In this document: positions 9,974 through 18,743 of the stretch, one piece after another | Position numbering within the stretch: the first letter of the stretch is position 1 | How the letters are laid out: every line of letters begins with the position of its first letter | Source of the DNA: JAOPZW01 sp963764585 | GTDB lineage: Bacteria > Actinomycetota > Thermoleophilia > Solirubrobacterales > Solirubrobacteraceae | DNA length: 64,000 bases | Direction: 5' to 3' | Assembly (NCBI GenBank): GCA_963764585.1 | Contig: CAVXTB010000001.1 | Coordinates: 248,001 to 312,000 of the forward strand | Position numbers and translations under genes: made by a program | Notes under the pieces: generated by a model | What the model saw: only the letters and a program-made list of their open reading frames with translations | Told to the model about the DNA's origin: nothing | The model's database searches: none

Positions 9974-11770
9974 GTGGGTGCGGGGCGTCATCGGCGGCGG
10001 ACCATCCTGCTGCTCGTCGCCGGCGTGGTGGCGACGGGGCTCGGGGTCCTGTGCCTGGCGACCAACGCGTTGCGGACCCTCGACCTCGATGCGGTCGATG
10101 CGCGATTCTCGATCCGCGGCACGCAGGCGGCGCCGCGCGACGTGGTCGTGGTCGGGCTCGACGGGACCTCGCTGAACGCGCTGCAGCGCCGGCCGCCGCT
10201 CCCGCGCTCGCTGCACGCGCAGGTCATCGACACGCTGCGGCGCGACGGCGCGCGCGTGATCGCCTACGACTTCCAGTTCACCGAGCCCACGGCGGCGCGC
10301 GAGGACAACGCGCTCATCCGCGCGGTCATGCGCGCCGGCAACGTCGTGCTGCCGACCACGCGCACGATGGCGGGCACCGTCGTGGACGTCCTGGGCAAGG
10401 ACGGCGCGCGCAACGCCCGCGCAGTCGTCGCAAGCCCGGACTTCCCGCCGCGGTCCGCGCGCGGCGGCGTCGTCCGGCGGGTGCCGTACGCCGACGGCGC
10501 GCTGCGCAGCTTCGCGGTCGCGGCCGTCGACCGCGCCACGGGTCGGCCGCTGCCGCGCTCGCGTTTCTCGGGCGACGGCGCGTGGATCGACTTCGCCGGG
10601 CCGGCCGGGACGATCCGGACCGTCTCCTTCGCGCGCGTCGCTCGGGAGCCGGCCGCCACCTTCCGCGGCAAGATCGTCGTCGTCGGGGCAACCGACCCGA
10701 TCCTGCAGGACATCCACGCGACGGCCGCCGGCCCCGGCATGCCCGGGCCCGAGATCAACGCGAACGCCATCGCGACGATCCTGCGCGGCTTCCCGCTCGA
10801 CGACGCGCCCGGCTGGCTGTCGGTGCTGCTCGTCGCCGCCTGCGGCCTCGTCACGCCGCTGAGCGCGCTGCGCCTGATGGGTCTGCGCTGGCTGCCGGTC
10901 CCGCTCGTGCTCGCCGTCGCGCTCGCCGTTGCCGCCCAGCTCACGTTCGACGCCGGCACGATCGTCCCGGTCGCCGCGCCGGCGCTCGCGCTCCTGGCCG
11001 CCTTCCTGGGCACGCTCGCGGTCGCCTACTGGACCGACCTGCGCGAGCGCCGCTGGATGCGGTCGGCCTTCGCGCGCTTCGTGCCCGCCGCGGTCGTCGA
11101 CGAGGTCGTGGCGCAGGCGGGCGACGGCCTGCGCCTCGGCGGCACGCGCCGCGAGGGCACCGTCATGTTCACCGACCTGCGCGCGTTCACGACGATCGCC
11201 GAGCGGCTCGAGCCCGAGTTCGTCATCGAGATGCTCAACCGCTACCTGACCGAGATGAGCGACGCGATCCTCGACCACGGCGGGACCGTCGTCTCCTACA
11301 TGGGCGACGGGATCATGGCCGTCTTCGGCGCGCCGATCGCGCAGGACGACCACGCCGACCGTGCGCTCGCGGCCGCCCGCGAGATCCTCGGCGAGCGCCT
11401 CGAGCGCTTCAACGCCTGGGCGCGCGCCGCGGGGATCGCCGATCCGTTCCGGATGGGCGTCGGGATCTGCACGGGGCCCGTGATGTCGGGCAACGTGGGC
11501 TCGCTGCGGCGCCTGGAGTACACCGCGATCGGCGACACGACGAACACCGCCTCGCGACTGCAGGGGATGACCAAGGACGCCGGCTGCGACGCGCTCATCT
11601 CCGAGGCCACCCATGCCGCGCTGCGCGGCGACGCGGGCGGCCTGCGCTATGTCGGCGAGCTCGAGGTGCGCGGCCGCAGCGCGCGCATGAAGGCGTGGAC
11701 GCTGGCAGACGAAGGCGGGGCCGGCGCGCGCGCCGGCCCCGCTGTGCCCCCGACCGAGGTCGGTACCTGA
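9974..11770 (+). CDS. CHASE2-domain class III adenylate/guanylate cyclase
   Basis: 598 residues, GTG start. An N-terminal membrane helix (residues 8-28) leads to an extracellular CHASE2 sensor (to about 285, containing GLDGTSLNAL and IVVVGATDP), three membrane helices (about 288-365) and a class III catalytic domain (about 395-560). Both metal Asp residues are present (FTDLRAFT and YMGDGIMAVFGAP), as are the transition-state Asn and Arg (TTNTASRL). The purine-recognising Lys usually found before GD is Ser (VSYMGD), so nucleotide preference is uncertain. It converts ATP or GTP to a cyclic nucleotide on an outside signal; a Crp-type receptor gene lies 1.8 kb away. Confidence 0.92.
   Translation: MGAGRHRRRTILLLVAGVVATGLGVLCLATNALRTLDLDAVDARFSIRGTQAAPRDVVVVGLDGTSLNALQRRPPLPRSLHAQVIDTLRRDGARVIAYDFQFTEPTAAREDNALIRAVMRAGNVVLPTTRTMAGTVVDVLGKDGARNARAVVASPDFPPRSARGGVVRRVPYADGALRSFAVAAVDRATGRPLPRSRFSGDGAWIDFAGPAGTIRTVSFARVAREPAATFRGKIVVVGATDPILQDIHATAAGPGMPGPEINANAIATILRGFPLDDAPGWLSVLLVAACGLVTPLSALRLMGLRWLPVPLVLAVALAVAAQLTFDAGTIVPVAAPALALLAAFLGTLAVAYWTDLRERRWMRSAFARFVPAAVVDEVVAQAGDGLRLGGTRREGTVMFTDLRAFTTIAERLEPEFVIEMLNRYLTEMSDAILDHGGTVVSYMGDGIMAVFGAPIAQDDHADRALAAAREILGERLERFNAWARAAGIADPFRMGVGICTGPVMSGNVGSLRRLEYTAIGDTTNTASRLQGMTKDAGCDALISEATHAALRGDAGGLRYVGELEVRGRSARMKAWTLADEGGAGARAGPAVPPTEVGT
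11715..11742. repeat. 28-bp perfect palindrome in the cyclase 3' end
   Basis: Half-site GCGGGGCCGGCGCG followed by its exact complement, entirely G+C, inside the last codons of the cyclase. In RNA it would form a very stable hairpin 26 bases before the stop and could end or stabilise the transcript. Confidence 0.55.
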
Positions 11771-11934
11771 TGGTTGATTCCACGACCCCCGCACCCGCCT
11801 GCACGCGCTCCGCGGCGCCGGATCACCACCCGCCAAAGGGGGCCGTGCCACCAGCACGGCTCCCCTTCGCCGTGCGGCGCCCGGCATCCACGGCCCGCGC
11901 ACATGCGGGCACGGCGGCCGCGGAACCAACCATC
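11769..11934. repeat. 13-mer inverted repeats, copies 2 and 3, bracketing the terminator
   Basis: GATGGTTGATTCC at 11769-11781 begins in the cyclase stop codon and is the exact complement of the upstream copy at 9949-9961. GGAACCAACCATC at 11922-11934 reaches into the stop codon of the convergent PKD gene. Together they bracket the whole 162-base intergenic stretch. Confidence 0.55.
11836..11867. terminator. Bidirectional hairpin terminator between cyclase and PKD genes
   Basis: AAGGGGGCCGTGC pairs with GCACGGCTCCCCTT through 13 base pairs with one bulged T, and a 5-base loop (CACCA). It is placed between convergent stops and has short A and T runs at both feet. Confidence 0.7.
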
Positions 11935-13261
11935 AGCGCTTGATCGTGATGACGGCGCGGCTGGTGGCGGCGTTGCCGGCCGCGTCACGCGCGACCGCCG
12001 TCGCCCTGGTGCGCAGGCGGTGGTGGCGCTTGACCGACCGCTGGGCCTTGCGCGAGAGGTGGATGCGCAGCGTCGCGGTCTGGGCGCCGCCGAGGCGGAA
12101 CGACTTGGCGCCGATGGCGCGCACCGTCAGGCGGCCGTTGCAGGCGCGCTCGCCCGGCGGGCAGCTGACGCGCAGCGTGATCGTGCCCGTGCGTGACAGG
12201 TGCACCGACCGCGGCGAGATGCGCACGATCGGGCCCGTGGCGTCGTGGCTCGCCGCCGCGCCACCCGCCGGCTTCGGCAGCACGCGGACCAGGTGGGTGA
12301 CGGTGTCCTGCACGCCGTGGTCGTCGGTCACGCGCAGCGCGACGGTGAGCGGCCCGTCCGTCGCGTAGGTCTTGCTCGCCGTAGGGCTCGCCTGGGTATC
12401 GGTCTCGAAGGTGCCGTTGCCGTCGAGGTCCCACGCGTAGTCCTTGATCGGCCCATCGTCAGAGGACGACGTGGCGTCGAAGGTCACCTTCTCGCCGGCG
12501 AACGCGGGGCTCGGGGCGAAGGTGAAGGCGGCCGTCGGGACGCGGTGCACGACGATGGTGGCCGTCGCAACGGCGCTGAGGCCGTGGGTGTCGCGGACGC
12601 GGACCTTGACGTTGCGGGTGCCGACGCTGTTGTAGCCCGTGTCGACCCGCCCCGCGCTCGCGGCGGTCGTGATCTCGAAGGTCCCGTCGCCGTCGAGGTC
12701 CCATTCGTACTTCGAGATGCCGAAGTCGTCCGTGGACCCGGAGGCATCGAAGCTGAAGTGCTCTCCGACGAGGGCGAGCTTCGGCGTCGGCGTCAGCACG
12801 GCGTGCGGCGCGTGCTGGACGAAGAGCACGTGCTCGGTGGTGCGCGAGACGCCGCCGGTGTCGGTGACCTTCAGGCGCACGTGCACGATCCCGGGCGTCG
12901 TGTAGACCGTGTTGGGCTTGACGAGCGTGGCGCCGCTGCGCTCGAACGAGCCGTCGCCGTCGAGGTCCCACTGGTACTTCGCGATCCCGTCCTCGTCGCT
13001 GGAGGCGGAGGCGTCGAACCCGACGGTCGCGCCGAGCGGGTCGACGAGGACCGCCGGGTTGCGCGAGACGCTGAAGCGTGCGGCCGGCGGCGGGTTATCC
13101 GGCGGGTCGTTCGGCCCGCCGCCGGGCCCGCTCCCGGCGCCGCCCTGGAGGGCGCTCGCCGAGTGGGCGAGGGCCATGAGCGCGGCTGCAGCAAGCAGCA
13201 GCGCGAGCGCCGCCGAGAGGATCCGGCGGGCCGTCGATGCGATGGTGGACGAGGCGGTCAT
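11933..13261 (-). CDS. Secreted protein with three PKD domains and a basic Ig-like tail
   Basis: 442 residues from the ATG at 13261, preceded by AAGGAG at a good distance; an earlier GTG at 13300 lacks this. A signal peptide (to about residue 38) is followed by a Gly/Pro-rich linker and three PKD domains of about 90 residues, each with the calcium-site-like WDLDGDG(S/T)FE or WDLDGNGTFE. The C-terminal 100 residues form a basic Ig-like region ending DAAGNAATSRAVITIKR, with one cysteine pair. PKD domains serve in surface adhesion or polysaccharide binding. No catalytic domain is present. Confidence 0.87.
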   Translation of the reverse strand: MTASSTIASTARRILSAALALLLAAAALMALAHSASALQGGAGSGPGGGPNDPPDNPPPAARFSVSRNPAVLVDPLGATVGFDASASSDEDGIAKYQWDLDGDGSFERSGATLVKPNTVYTTPGIVHVRLKVTDTGGVSRTTEHVLFVQHAPHAVLTPTPKLALVGEHFSFDASGSTDDFGISKYEWDLDGDGTFEITTAASAGRVDTGYNSVGTRNVKVRVRDTHGLSAVATATIVVHRVPTAAFTFAPSPAFAGEKVTFDATSSSDDGPIKDYAWDLDGNGTFETDTQASPTASKTYATDGPLTVALRVTDDHGVQDTVTHLVRVLPKPAGGAAASHDATGPIVRISPRSVHLSRTGTITLRVSCPPGERACNGRLTVRAIGAKSFRLGGAQTATLRIHLSRKAQRSVKRHHRLRTRATAVARDAAGNAATSRAVITIKR

Positions 13262-13308
13262 CTTGGTCTCCTTGCGGTGGTTTTTCGACCTGGAAACCAA
13301 GCTACGGA

Positions 13309-13323
13309 CGGGTCGACGACCCG
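13309..13323. promoter_or_regulatory. 15-bp palindrome upstream of the PKD gene
   Basis: CGGGTCGACGACCCG is a perfect palindrome around a central A, 48 bases upstream of the PKD-protein start. It could be an operator or a transcript hairpin. Confidence 0.4.
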
Positions 13324-13386
13324 AACATCTCCGCTGTCGCGCTGGTTGTGTAACGCCCGCGACGTAGGCGGGGCGCGGCCCCGTGG

Positions 13387-13767
13387 CTAGCCGAACCGGG
13401 GGCTGGGCGGGCGCGGGGTGCGACCGCGGCGTCCGCTGCGGGCCATCGTGCCGTCCTCGCCGACGGGGCCCAGCGAGACGGACAGCAGGCGGGCGGTCTC
13501 GTCCTCCCCGACGCGGGCCACGAGCCAGTCGCGGGTGGCCACCGACGCCGCGGCCGCGCGCTGGCGCATCTCGGGATCGGGGTGGCGCTCCGCGGTGAGA
13601 TCGGCGCCGACCAACAGCGCGGCGGCGATCTCGTCGTCGGAGCGCCGATCGCCGCGCGCCCGAGCCTTCTCGAGCATCCGCACGACGTCGACGGCGGCGA
13701 CCTGCTCGTCCGTCGGGCGCGCGGTGACGTACCGCCGGGCACCGAAGACGCGCCCGAGCCGGCTCAC
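13387..13767 (-). CDS. Small hypothetical protein coupled to the molybdenum hydroxylase
   Basis: 126 residues, GTG start overlapping the stop of the upstream hydroxylase gene by 4 bases. The sequence is mostly helical and charged (DVVRMLEKARARGDRRSDDEIAAALLVGADL), with a low-complexity basic tail (RRGRTPRPPSPRFG). I do not recognise it. The tight coupling suggests co-regulation with the hydroxylase, but it has no resemblance to the FeS or FAD subunits or to XdhC-type maturation factors. Confidence 0.6.
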   Translation of the reverse strand: MSRLGRVFGARRYVTARPTDEQVAAVDVVRMLEKARARGDRRSDDEIAAALLVGADLTAERHPDPEMRQRAAAASVATRDWLVARVGEDETARLLSVSLGPVGEDGTMARSGRRGRTPRPPSPRFG

Positions 13768-16067
13768 CGGCGCCTCGCCCCGGCGGCCTCAGCGAGCCCG
13801 TTCAGCGCCCCCCACACCCGCTGCGGCGTCATCGGCAGCTCGCGCAGCCGCACGCCCACCGCGGCCGCGATGGCGTTCGCCACCGCCGCCGCGACGGCGA
13901 TCACCGGCGGCTCGCCGACGCCCTTGGCGCCGAACGGCCCGTCGGGAGCGGGGACCTCGACGATCTCGAGGTCCACTGGCGGCACGCAGTCGATCGTCGG
14001 CATCGCGTACTCGACGAACGAGCCGGTGCGGAGCTGGCCGCCGTCGTCGTAGGCGAGCTCCTCGAGCAACGCCCAGCCGATGCCCTGGGCGACGCCGCCG
14101 AGGAGCTGGCCGGCGACGAGCGCAGGGTTCAGGGCGCGGCCGACGTCCTGGGCGATGACGTGGCGCACGAGGGTCACCTCACCGGTCTCGCGATCGACGC
14201 GGACGTGCGCGAGGTGGGCGGCCGCTCCGGGCGCCCGGCTGGTCTGGGCCACGCCGGCGTAGCCCTCGATCGGTGCGTACTTGCTGCCGAAGGTCAAGAC
14301 CTTCGCGGCGAGCGACGCGATCGACAGCGCGCGGTCGGGCGAGCCGACCGGCCGCACCTCGCCGTCGACGAGCTCGAGGTCCTCGGGCGCGATCTCGAGC
14401 TCGGTCGCGGCGACCTCGAGCAGCTTCTCGCGCGCCCCCTCGGCGGCGCGCTGCACGGCGCGCCCGACGGTGTAGGTGACCTTGCTCCCGCCGCTCAGCC
14501 CCGAGTACGGCGTCTGCGAGGTGTCGCCCGCGACGACGCGCACGCGGTCGAGCGGCAGCCCGAAGGACTCGGCGGCGATCGACTGGAAGGCGCTCTCGGT
14601 ACCCGACATGTCGACCGCGCCGGTGATGACGGTCAGGCCGCCGTCGGCGTCGAGCCGGCACGAGGCGGCCGCGGGCTCCAGGCCGCCGGGCCACCAGCCG
14701 AGCGCAACGCCGACGCCCTCGTCGGCGGGCAGCTCCGAGCGGCGCGCCCACAGCGGGTGCGCGCGCAGGCGCTCGAGGCACTCGACGGCGCCGAAGACCG
14801 GGAACGGGCTGCCGTCGGGGCCGGGGTCGCCCTCGACGAGGACGTTGCGCAGGCGCAGCTCGATCGGGTCGAGGCCGAGCGCCGCCGCGAGCTCGTCGAC
14901 CAGGCCCTCGATCGCGAACGCGCACGGCGCCCCGGCGGGCGCGCGGTAGGCGCCGAACCCGACGCGGTTGGTCAGGACGCCGTAGCTCGCCAGCGAGCTG
15001 GCCTCCCAGCGGTACGGGCCCATCGCCAGCATCGCGCCGAGCGCCTCGAGCCCGAACTCGTCGTTAGCGCCGCGGTCGAGCAGCACGCGGCCGCGCACCG
15101 CCGTCAACCGGCCGTCCGCCGCGACGCTCGCCTCCAGCGTCAGCCGCTGCCCCGGCGCGGGGTTGGACGCGGCGAAGTCCTCCATCCGCGTCAGCGCCAG
15201 CCGCACCGGCCGCTGCAGCGCCACGCACGCGGCCGCGGCGAGCGGCTCGACGATCATCATCTTGCCGCCGAACGCGCCACCGAGCGGCGCCGGGCGCACC
15301 CGCACGCGCTCGTGTGACCAGCCGAGCAGGTCGGCGACCCCCTGGCGTGTCATGAACGCGCCCTGCGTGCTCGTGCTCACGACGAGGTCGCCCTCGGGCT
15401 CGAGCCACGCCGTCGCGGCCTGCGGCTCGAGGTAGCCCTGGTGCACCCAGCTCGTGACGAAGCTCCCGGAGGCGGTCGCCGCGGCCTCGGCCAGCGCGGC
15501 CGCCGCATCGCCGGCCGCCATCCGCTGGCGCCCCGCCACGTTGGCCGAGAGGTCCTCGTCCTCCCCGCCCTCGTCTGCGCCCTCCACCGCGGCGTGCGCG
15601 GCGCCCACGTCGGCGGCGTCGCCGTCGGCCGCCACGACGCGCGCCAGCGGCGCGTCCGGCGCCATCGCGCCCTCGAGGTCGAGCACGGCGGGCAGCGGCT
15701 CGATCTCGACGAGCACCCCGTCGACGCCGTCGGCCGCGGCGGCCTCGCTCTCCGCGACGACCAGCGCCACCGGCTGGCCCGAGAACACGACCTCCTCGCG
15801 CGCGAGCGGCTGCCCGGCGCGCCCGGCGGTCCCCGGCACGATCGGCAGATCGGCCGCCGTCAGCACCGCGACGACGCCGGGAACCGCGAGGGCCGCCGAG
15901 CCGTCGAGGCGAGCGATCCGCCCGTGAGCCTCGGCCGCGAGAACGAGCCGCGCGTGCAGCAGCCCCGCCACCGGCAGGTCGGCCGCGTAGCGCGTCGTAC
16001 CGCGAACCTTGCCTTCGCCGTCCAGCCGCCGCCGCGAAACTCCGATCGCACTGGTCGTGGTCGCCAT
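13764..16067 (-). CDS. Xanthine dehydrogenase/aldehyde oxidase-type molybdopterin-binding subunit
   Basis: 767 residues, the length of the large subunit of CO dehydrogenase/xanthine dehydrogenase-type hydroxylases. The a/b hammerhead domain is at the N-terminus (GVSRRRLDGEGKVRGTTRYAADLP); cofactor-binding motifs follow: YLEPQAATAW, GGAFGGKMM and, near the C-terminus, FGAKGVGEPP with the catalytic Glu. CoxL-specific AYRCSFR is absent (GAYRAPAGAP instead), so it is not a form I CO dehydrogenase. Such enzymes hydroxylate aldehydes or N-heterocycles. The FeS and FAD subunit genes that normally adjoin it are missing from the neighbourhood. Confidence 0.9.
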   Translation of the reverse strand: MATTTSAIGVSRRRLDGEGKVRGTTRYAADLPVAGLLHARLVLAAEAHGRIARLDGSAALAVPGVVAVLTAADLPIVPGTAGRAGQPLAREEVVFSGQPVALVVAESEAAAADGVDGVLVEIEPLPAVLDLEGAMAPDAPLARVVAADGDAADVGAAHAAVEGADEGGEDEDLSANVAGRQRMAAGDAAAALAEAAATASGSFVTSWVHQGYLEPQAATAWLEPEGDLVVSTSTQGAFMTRQGVADLLGWSHERVRVRPAPLGGAFGGKMMIVEPLAAAACVALQRPVRLALTRMEDFAASNPAPGQRLTLEASVAADGRLTAVRGRVLLDRGANDEFGLEALGAMLAMGPYRWEASSLASYGVLTNRVGFGAYRAPAGAPCAFAIEGLVDELAAALGLDPIELRLRNVLVEGDPGPDGSPFPVFGAVECLERLRAHPLWARRSELPADEGVGVALGWWPGGLEPAAASCRLDADGGLTVITGAVDMSGTESAFQSIAAESFGLPLDRVRVVAGDTSQTPYSGLSGGSKVTYTVGRAVQRAAEGAREKLLEVAATELEIAPEDLELVDGEVRPVGSPDRALSIASLAAKVLTFGSKYAPIEGYAGVAQTSRAPGAAAHLAHVRVDRETGEVTLVRHVIAQDVGRALNPALVAGQLLGGVAQGIGWALLEELAYDDGGQLRTGSFVEYAMPTIDCVPPVDLEIVEVPAPDGPFGAKGVGEPPVIAVAAAVANAIAAAVGVRLRELPMTPQRVWGALNGLAEAAGARRR

Positions 16068-16073
16068 GCTGAC

Positions 16074-16083
16074 AAGCTAGCGT
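16074..16083. promoter_or_regulatory. Overlapping divergent -10 boxes
   Basis: The 25-base gap between the hydroxylase (start 16067) and GH15 gene (start 16093) contains AAGCTAGCGT. It reads TAGCGT on the plus strand, 9 bases before the GH15 ATG, and TAGCTT on the minus strand, 6 bases before the hydroxylase ATG. Both transcripts would be leaderless and mutually exclusive. Confidence 0.5.
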
Positions 16084-16092
16084 TCGCGCCTC

Positions 16093-18078
16093 ATGCGCCA
16101 CGTCGTCGGTGACGTCCCGCTCGGGGGCAGCCCGTTTCCTCCGATCGCGGACTACGCGTTCCTGTCGGACTGCGAGGTCTGTGCCCTCGTCGCGCCGAGC
16201 GGCACCGTCGAGTGGATGTGCCTGCCGCGCTTCGACGGCCCGTCGATCTTCGGCGCGATGCTCGATCGCGACGCTGGCTCGTTCAAGCTCGCGCCGGTCG
16301 ACACGTCGGTGCCCGCCGGCCAGCGCTACCTGCCCGGCACGATGGTCCTCGAGACGACGTGGGGCACGCGGACCGGCTGGATCATCGTGCGCGACGTGCT
16401 GCTCATCGGCCCGTGGCACCACGACAACGAGCGCTCGAACACCCATCGCCGATCGCCGACCGACAACGACGCCGACCACGTCCTGCTGCGCACGCTGCGC
16501 TGCGTCAACGGGCGCGTCGAGATGCACATGGAGTGCGAGCCGCGCGTCGCCTACGGGCGCAAGCCCGTGCGGTGGGAGTACGCCGACGGCGGCTACGGCA
16601 AGGCGGTCGCGCGCGCCGAGGACGAGGACCTGCGGCTCACGCTGACCACCGACCTGCGCATCGGCTTCGAGGGCGGCCGCGCCCGCGCGCGCACGACGCT
16701 GCGCGACGGCGACACCGCGTTCGTCGCGCTGTCGTGGAGCGAGCACGGCGCGCCGGAGAGCTACGACGACGCCTACCACCGACTCGTCTACACCGCCGAC
16801 TACTGGCACGAGTGGCTGAGCCACGGCGAGTTCCCCGACCATCCGTGGCGCACCTACCTGCAGCGCAGCGCGCTGACGCTGAAGGGGCTGACCTACGCGC
16901 CGACCGGCGCGATGATCGCCGCGGCCACGACGTCGCTGCCCGAGACCCCCGGCGGCGAGCGCAACTGGGACTACCGCTACGCGTGGATCCGCGACTCGAC
17001 CTTCATGCTCTGGGGCCTCTACACGCTGGGCTTCGACGAGGAGGCCAACGACTTCTTCTACTTCATCCGCGACGTCGCCGCCGACAGCGACGCCGACCTG
17101 CAGATCATGTACGGCATCGGCGGCGAGAAGACGCTGACCGAGGAGATGCTGCTGCACCTCGACGGCTACGAGCACGCCCAGCCGGTGCGGGTCGGCAACG
17201 GAGCGTTCGCCCAGAAGCAGCACGACGTCTGGGGCGCGCTGCTGGACTCGATCTGGCTGCACACCAAGTCGCGCGACGGGCTGGCCGAGTCGACGTGGGA
17301 GATCCTGCGCAAGCAGGTCGACGACGCGATCGCGTCCTGGCGCGAGCCCGACCGCGGCATCTGGGAGGTCCGCGGCGACCCCCAGCACTTCACCTCGTCG
17401 AAGGTCATGTGCTGGGTGGCGTGCGACCGCGGGGCGCGCCTGGCACGCCTGCGCGAGGACTGGGAGCGCGCCGACCGCTGGCAGGCGGTGGCCGACGACA
17501 TCCACGCCGACGTCTGCGAGAACGGCCTCGACGAGCGCGGCGTCTTCTGCCAGCACTACGCCACCGCGGCCCTGGACGCGTCGTGCCTGCTCATCCCGCT
17601 CGTGCGCTTCCTGCCGCCCGACGACGAGCGCGTCGTCGCCACCGTCAACGCGATCGCCGACGAGCTGACCCTCGACGGCCTCGTGCAGCGCTACAAGGTC
17701 GAGGAGACCGACGACGGCCTGGCCGGCGAGGAGGGCACCTTCGCGATCTGCTCGTTCTGGCTGGTCAGCGCGCTGGCCGAGATCGGCGAGCACAACCGCG
17801 CCCGCGCGCTGTGCGAGAAGATGCTCGGCTATGCCTCGGGCCTCAACCTGTTCGCCGAGGAGATCGACGCGCGCTCGGGCCGCCACCTCGGCAACTTCCC
17901 GCAGGCGTTCACGCACCTGGCGCTCATCAACGCCGTCATGCACGTGATCCGCGCCGACCACGCGCTCGCGTCCAGCCAGCCGTTGATCGAGTCGCGCCGC
18001 AGCGAGGTGGTTTCCACGCCCCCGCCCGCAGTCTCGCCGGGCGCGGAGCCGCCAGGAGGGGGGGCCCGGTGGGGCTGA
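16093..18078 (+). CDS. GH15 family glycoside hydrolase (trehalase/glucoamylase-like)
   Basis: 661 residues. An N-terminal beta domain (PPIADYAFLSDCEVCALVAP, typical of the actinobacterial GH15 group) precedes an (alpha/alpha)6 barrel from about residue 230. The likely general acid and base are Glu425 (GIWEVRG) and the Glu589-Glu590 pair (NLFAEEID), as in mycobacterial GH15 trehalases; NWDYRYAWIRDS is the conserved substrate-site block. Cytoplasmic, as there is no signal peptide. It probably releases glucose from trehalose or a related glucan. The following pgl start lies inside its last codons, giving a sugar-catabolic operon. Confidence 0.9.
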   Translation: MRHVVGDVPLGGSPFPPIADYAFLSDCEVCALVAPSGTVEWMCLPRFDGPSIFGAMLDRDAGSFKLAPVDTSVPAGQRYLPGTMVLETTWGTRTGWIIVRDVLLIGPWHHDNERSNTHRRSPTDNDADHVLLRTLRCVNGRVEMHMECEPRVAYGRKPVRWEYADGGYGKAVARAEDEDLRLTLTTDLRIGFEGGRARARTTLRDGDTAFVALSWSEHGAPESYDDAYHRLVYTADYWHEWLSHGEFPDHPWRTYLQRSALTLKGLTYAPTGAMIAAATTSLPETPGGERNWDYRYAWIRDSTFMLWGLYTLGFDEEANDFFYFIRDVAADSDADLQIMYGIGGEKTLTEEMLLHLDGYEHAQPVRVGNGAFAQKQHDVWGALLDSIWLHTKSRDGLAESTWEILRKQVDDAIASWREPDRGIWEVRGDPQHFTSSKVMCWVACDRGARLARLREDWERADRWQAVADDIHADVCENGLDERGVFCQHYATAALDASCLLIPLVRFLPPDDERVVATVNAIADELTLDGLVQRYKVEETDDGLAGEEGTFAICSFWLVSALAEIGEHNRARALCEKMLGYASGLNLFAEEIDARSGRHLGNFPQAFTHLALINAVMHVIRADHALASSQPLIESRRSEVVSTPPPAVSPGAEPPGGGARWG

Positions 18079-18743
18079 GCCAGCCGGTCGTCAGCCGCTG
18101 CGCCGATCCCGACGAGGCCGTGCGGCGCGCGGCCGACGTGCTCGCCGCGGCCATCGACGGCGCGCGCACCATCCACGGCCGCGCGCACGTGGCGCTGTCC
18201 GGCGGCTCGGCGGCCCGCGCCTACGACCTGCTCGGGCCGATGCTGCCCGACTGGCGCGACGTGCACCTGTGGTACGGCGACGAGCGCTGCGTGCCGCTCG
18301 ACGACGAGGAGTCCAACCATCGCCTGGTTACCGCGCACCTCGACGCGCCCGAGGCGACGTGGCACCCCGTGCGCACCGAGCTGAGCCCCGAGGAGGCGGC
18401 CGCCGCGTACGGCGCGGAGCTCGGCGGCACGACGCTCGACGTCACCTTCAACGGCATGGGCCCGGACGGGCACACGGCCTCGCTGTTCCCGAGCTTCCCG
18501 CAGCTCCACGCCGACGGGGTGTGCGTGGCCGTCCACGACGCGCCCAAGCCACCGCCCGACCGCGTGACGCTGACGCTGCCGGTGCTCAACGCCGCACGGC
18601 GGATCGTCCTCTTCGTCACCGGGGCCGAGAAGGCGCCGATGCTCGCGCGCGTGCTCGCGGGCCCCGACGATGCGGTGCCCGCGTCGCTGCTGCACCGCGA
18701 GCGCCTCGAGATCATCGCCGACGCGGCGGCCCTCGGTGGCTGA
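18069..18743 (+). CDS. pgl: 6-phosphogluconolactonase
   Basis: 224 residues. VALSGGSAARAYDLL and LWYGDERCVP are the signature blocks of the NagB-like lactonase family, with NGMGPDGHTASLFP in the centre. It hydrolyses 6-phosphogluconolactone, the product of Zwf encoded at 1172. The GTG at 18069 follows AGGAGG at 18054-18059 and overlaps the GH15 gene by 10 bases. Its own 3' end overlaps the next gene by 8 bases. Confidence 0.94.
   Translation: MGLSQPVVSRCADPDEAVRRAADVLAAAIDGARTIHGRAHVALSGGSAARAYDLLGPMLPDWRDVHLWYGDERCVPLDDEESNHRLVTAHLDAPEATWHPVRTELSPEEAAAAYGAELGGTTLDVTFNGMGPDGHTASLFPSFPQLHADGVCVAVHDAPKPPPDRVTLTLPVLNAARRIVLFVTGAEKAPMLARVLAGPDDAVPASLLHRERLEIIADAAALGG

Noticed and set aside
13764..16067. 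Form I CO dehydrogenase large subunit (CoxL)
   Set aside because: The CoxL-specific AYRCSFR loop is absent and no coxS/coxM genes are present.
15064..17961. A 965-codon open frame on the minus strand
   Set aside because: Antisense shadow of the GH15 gene and an out-of-frame reading of the hydroxylase; no motif.
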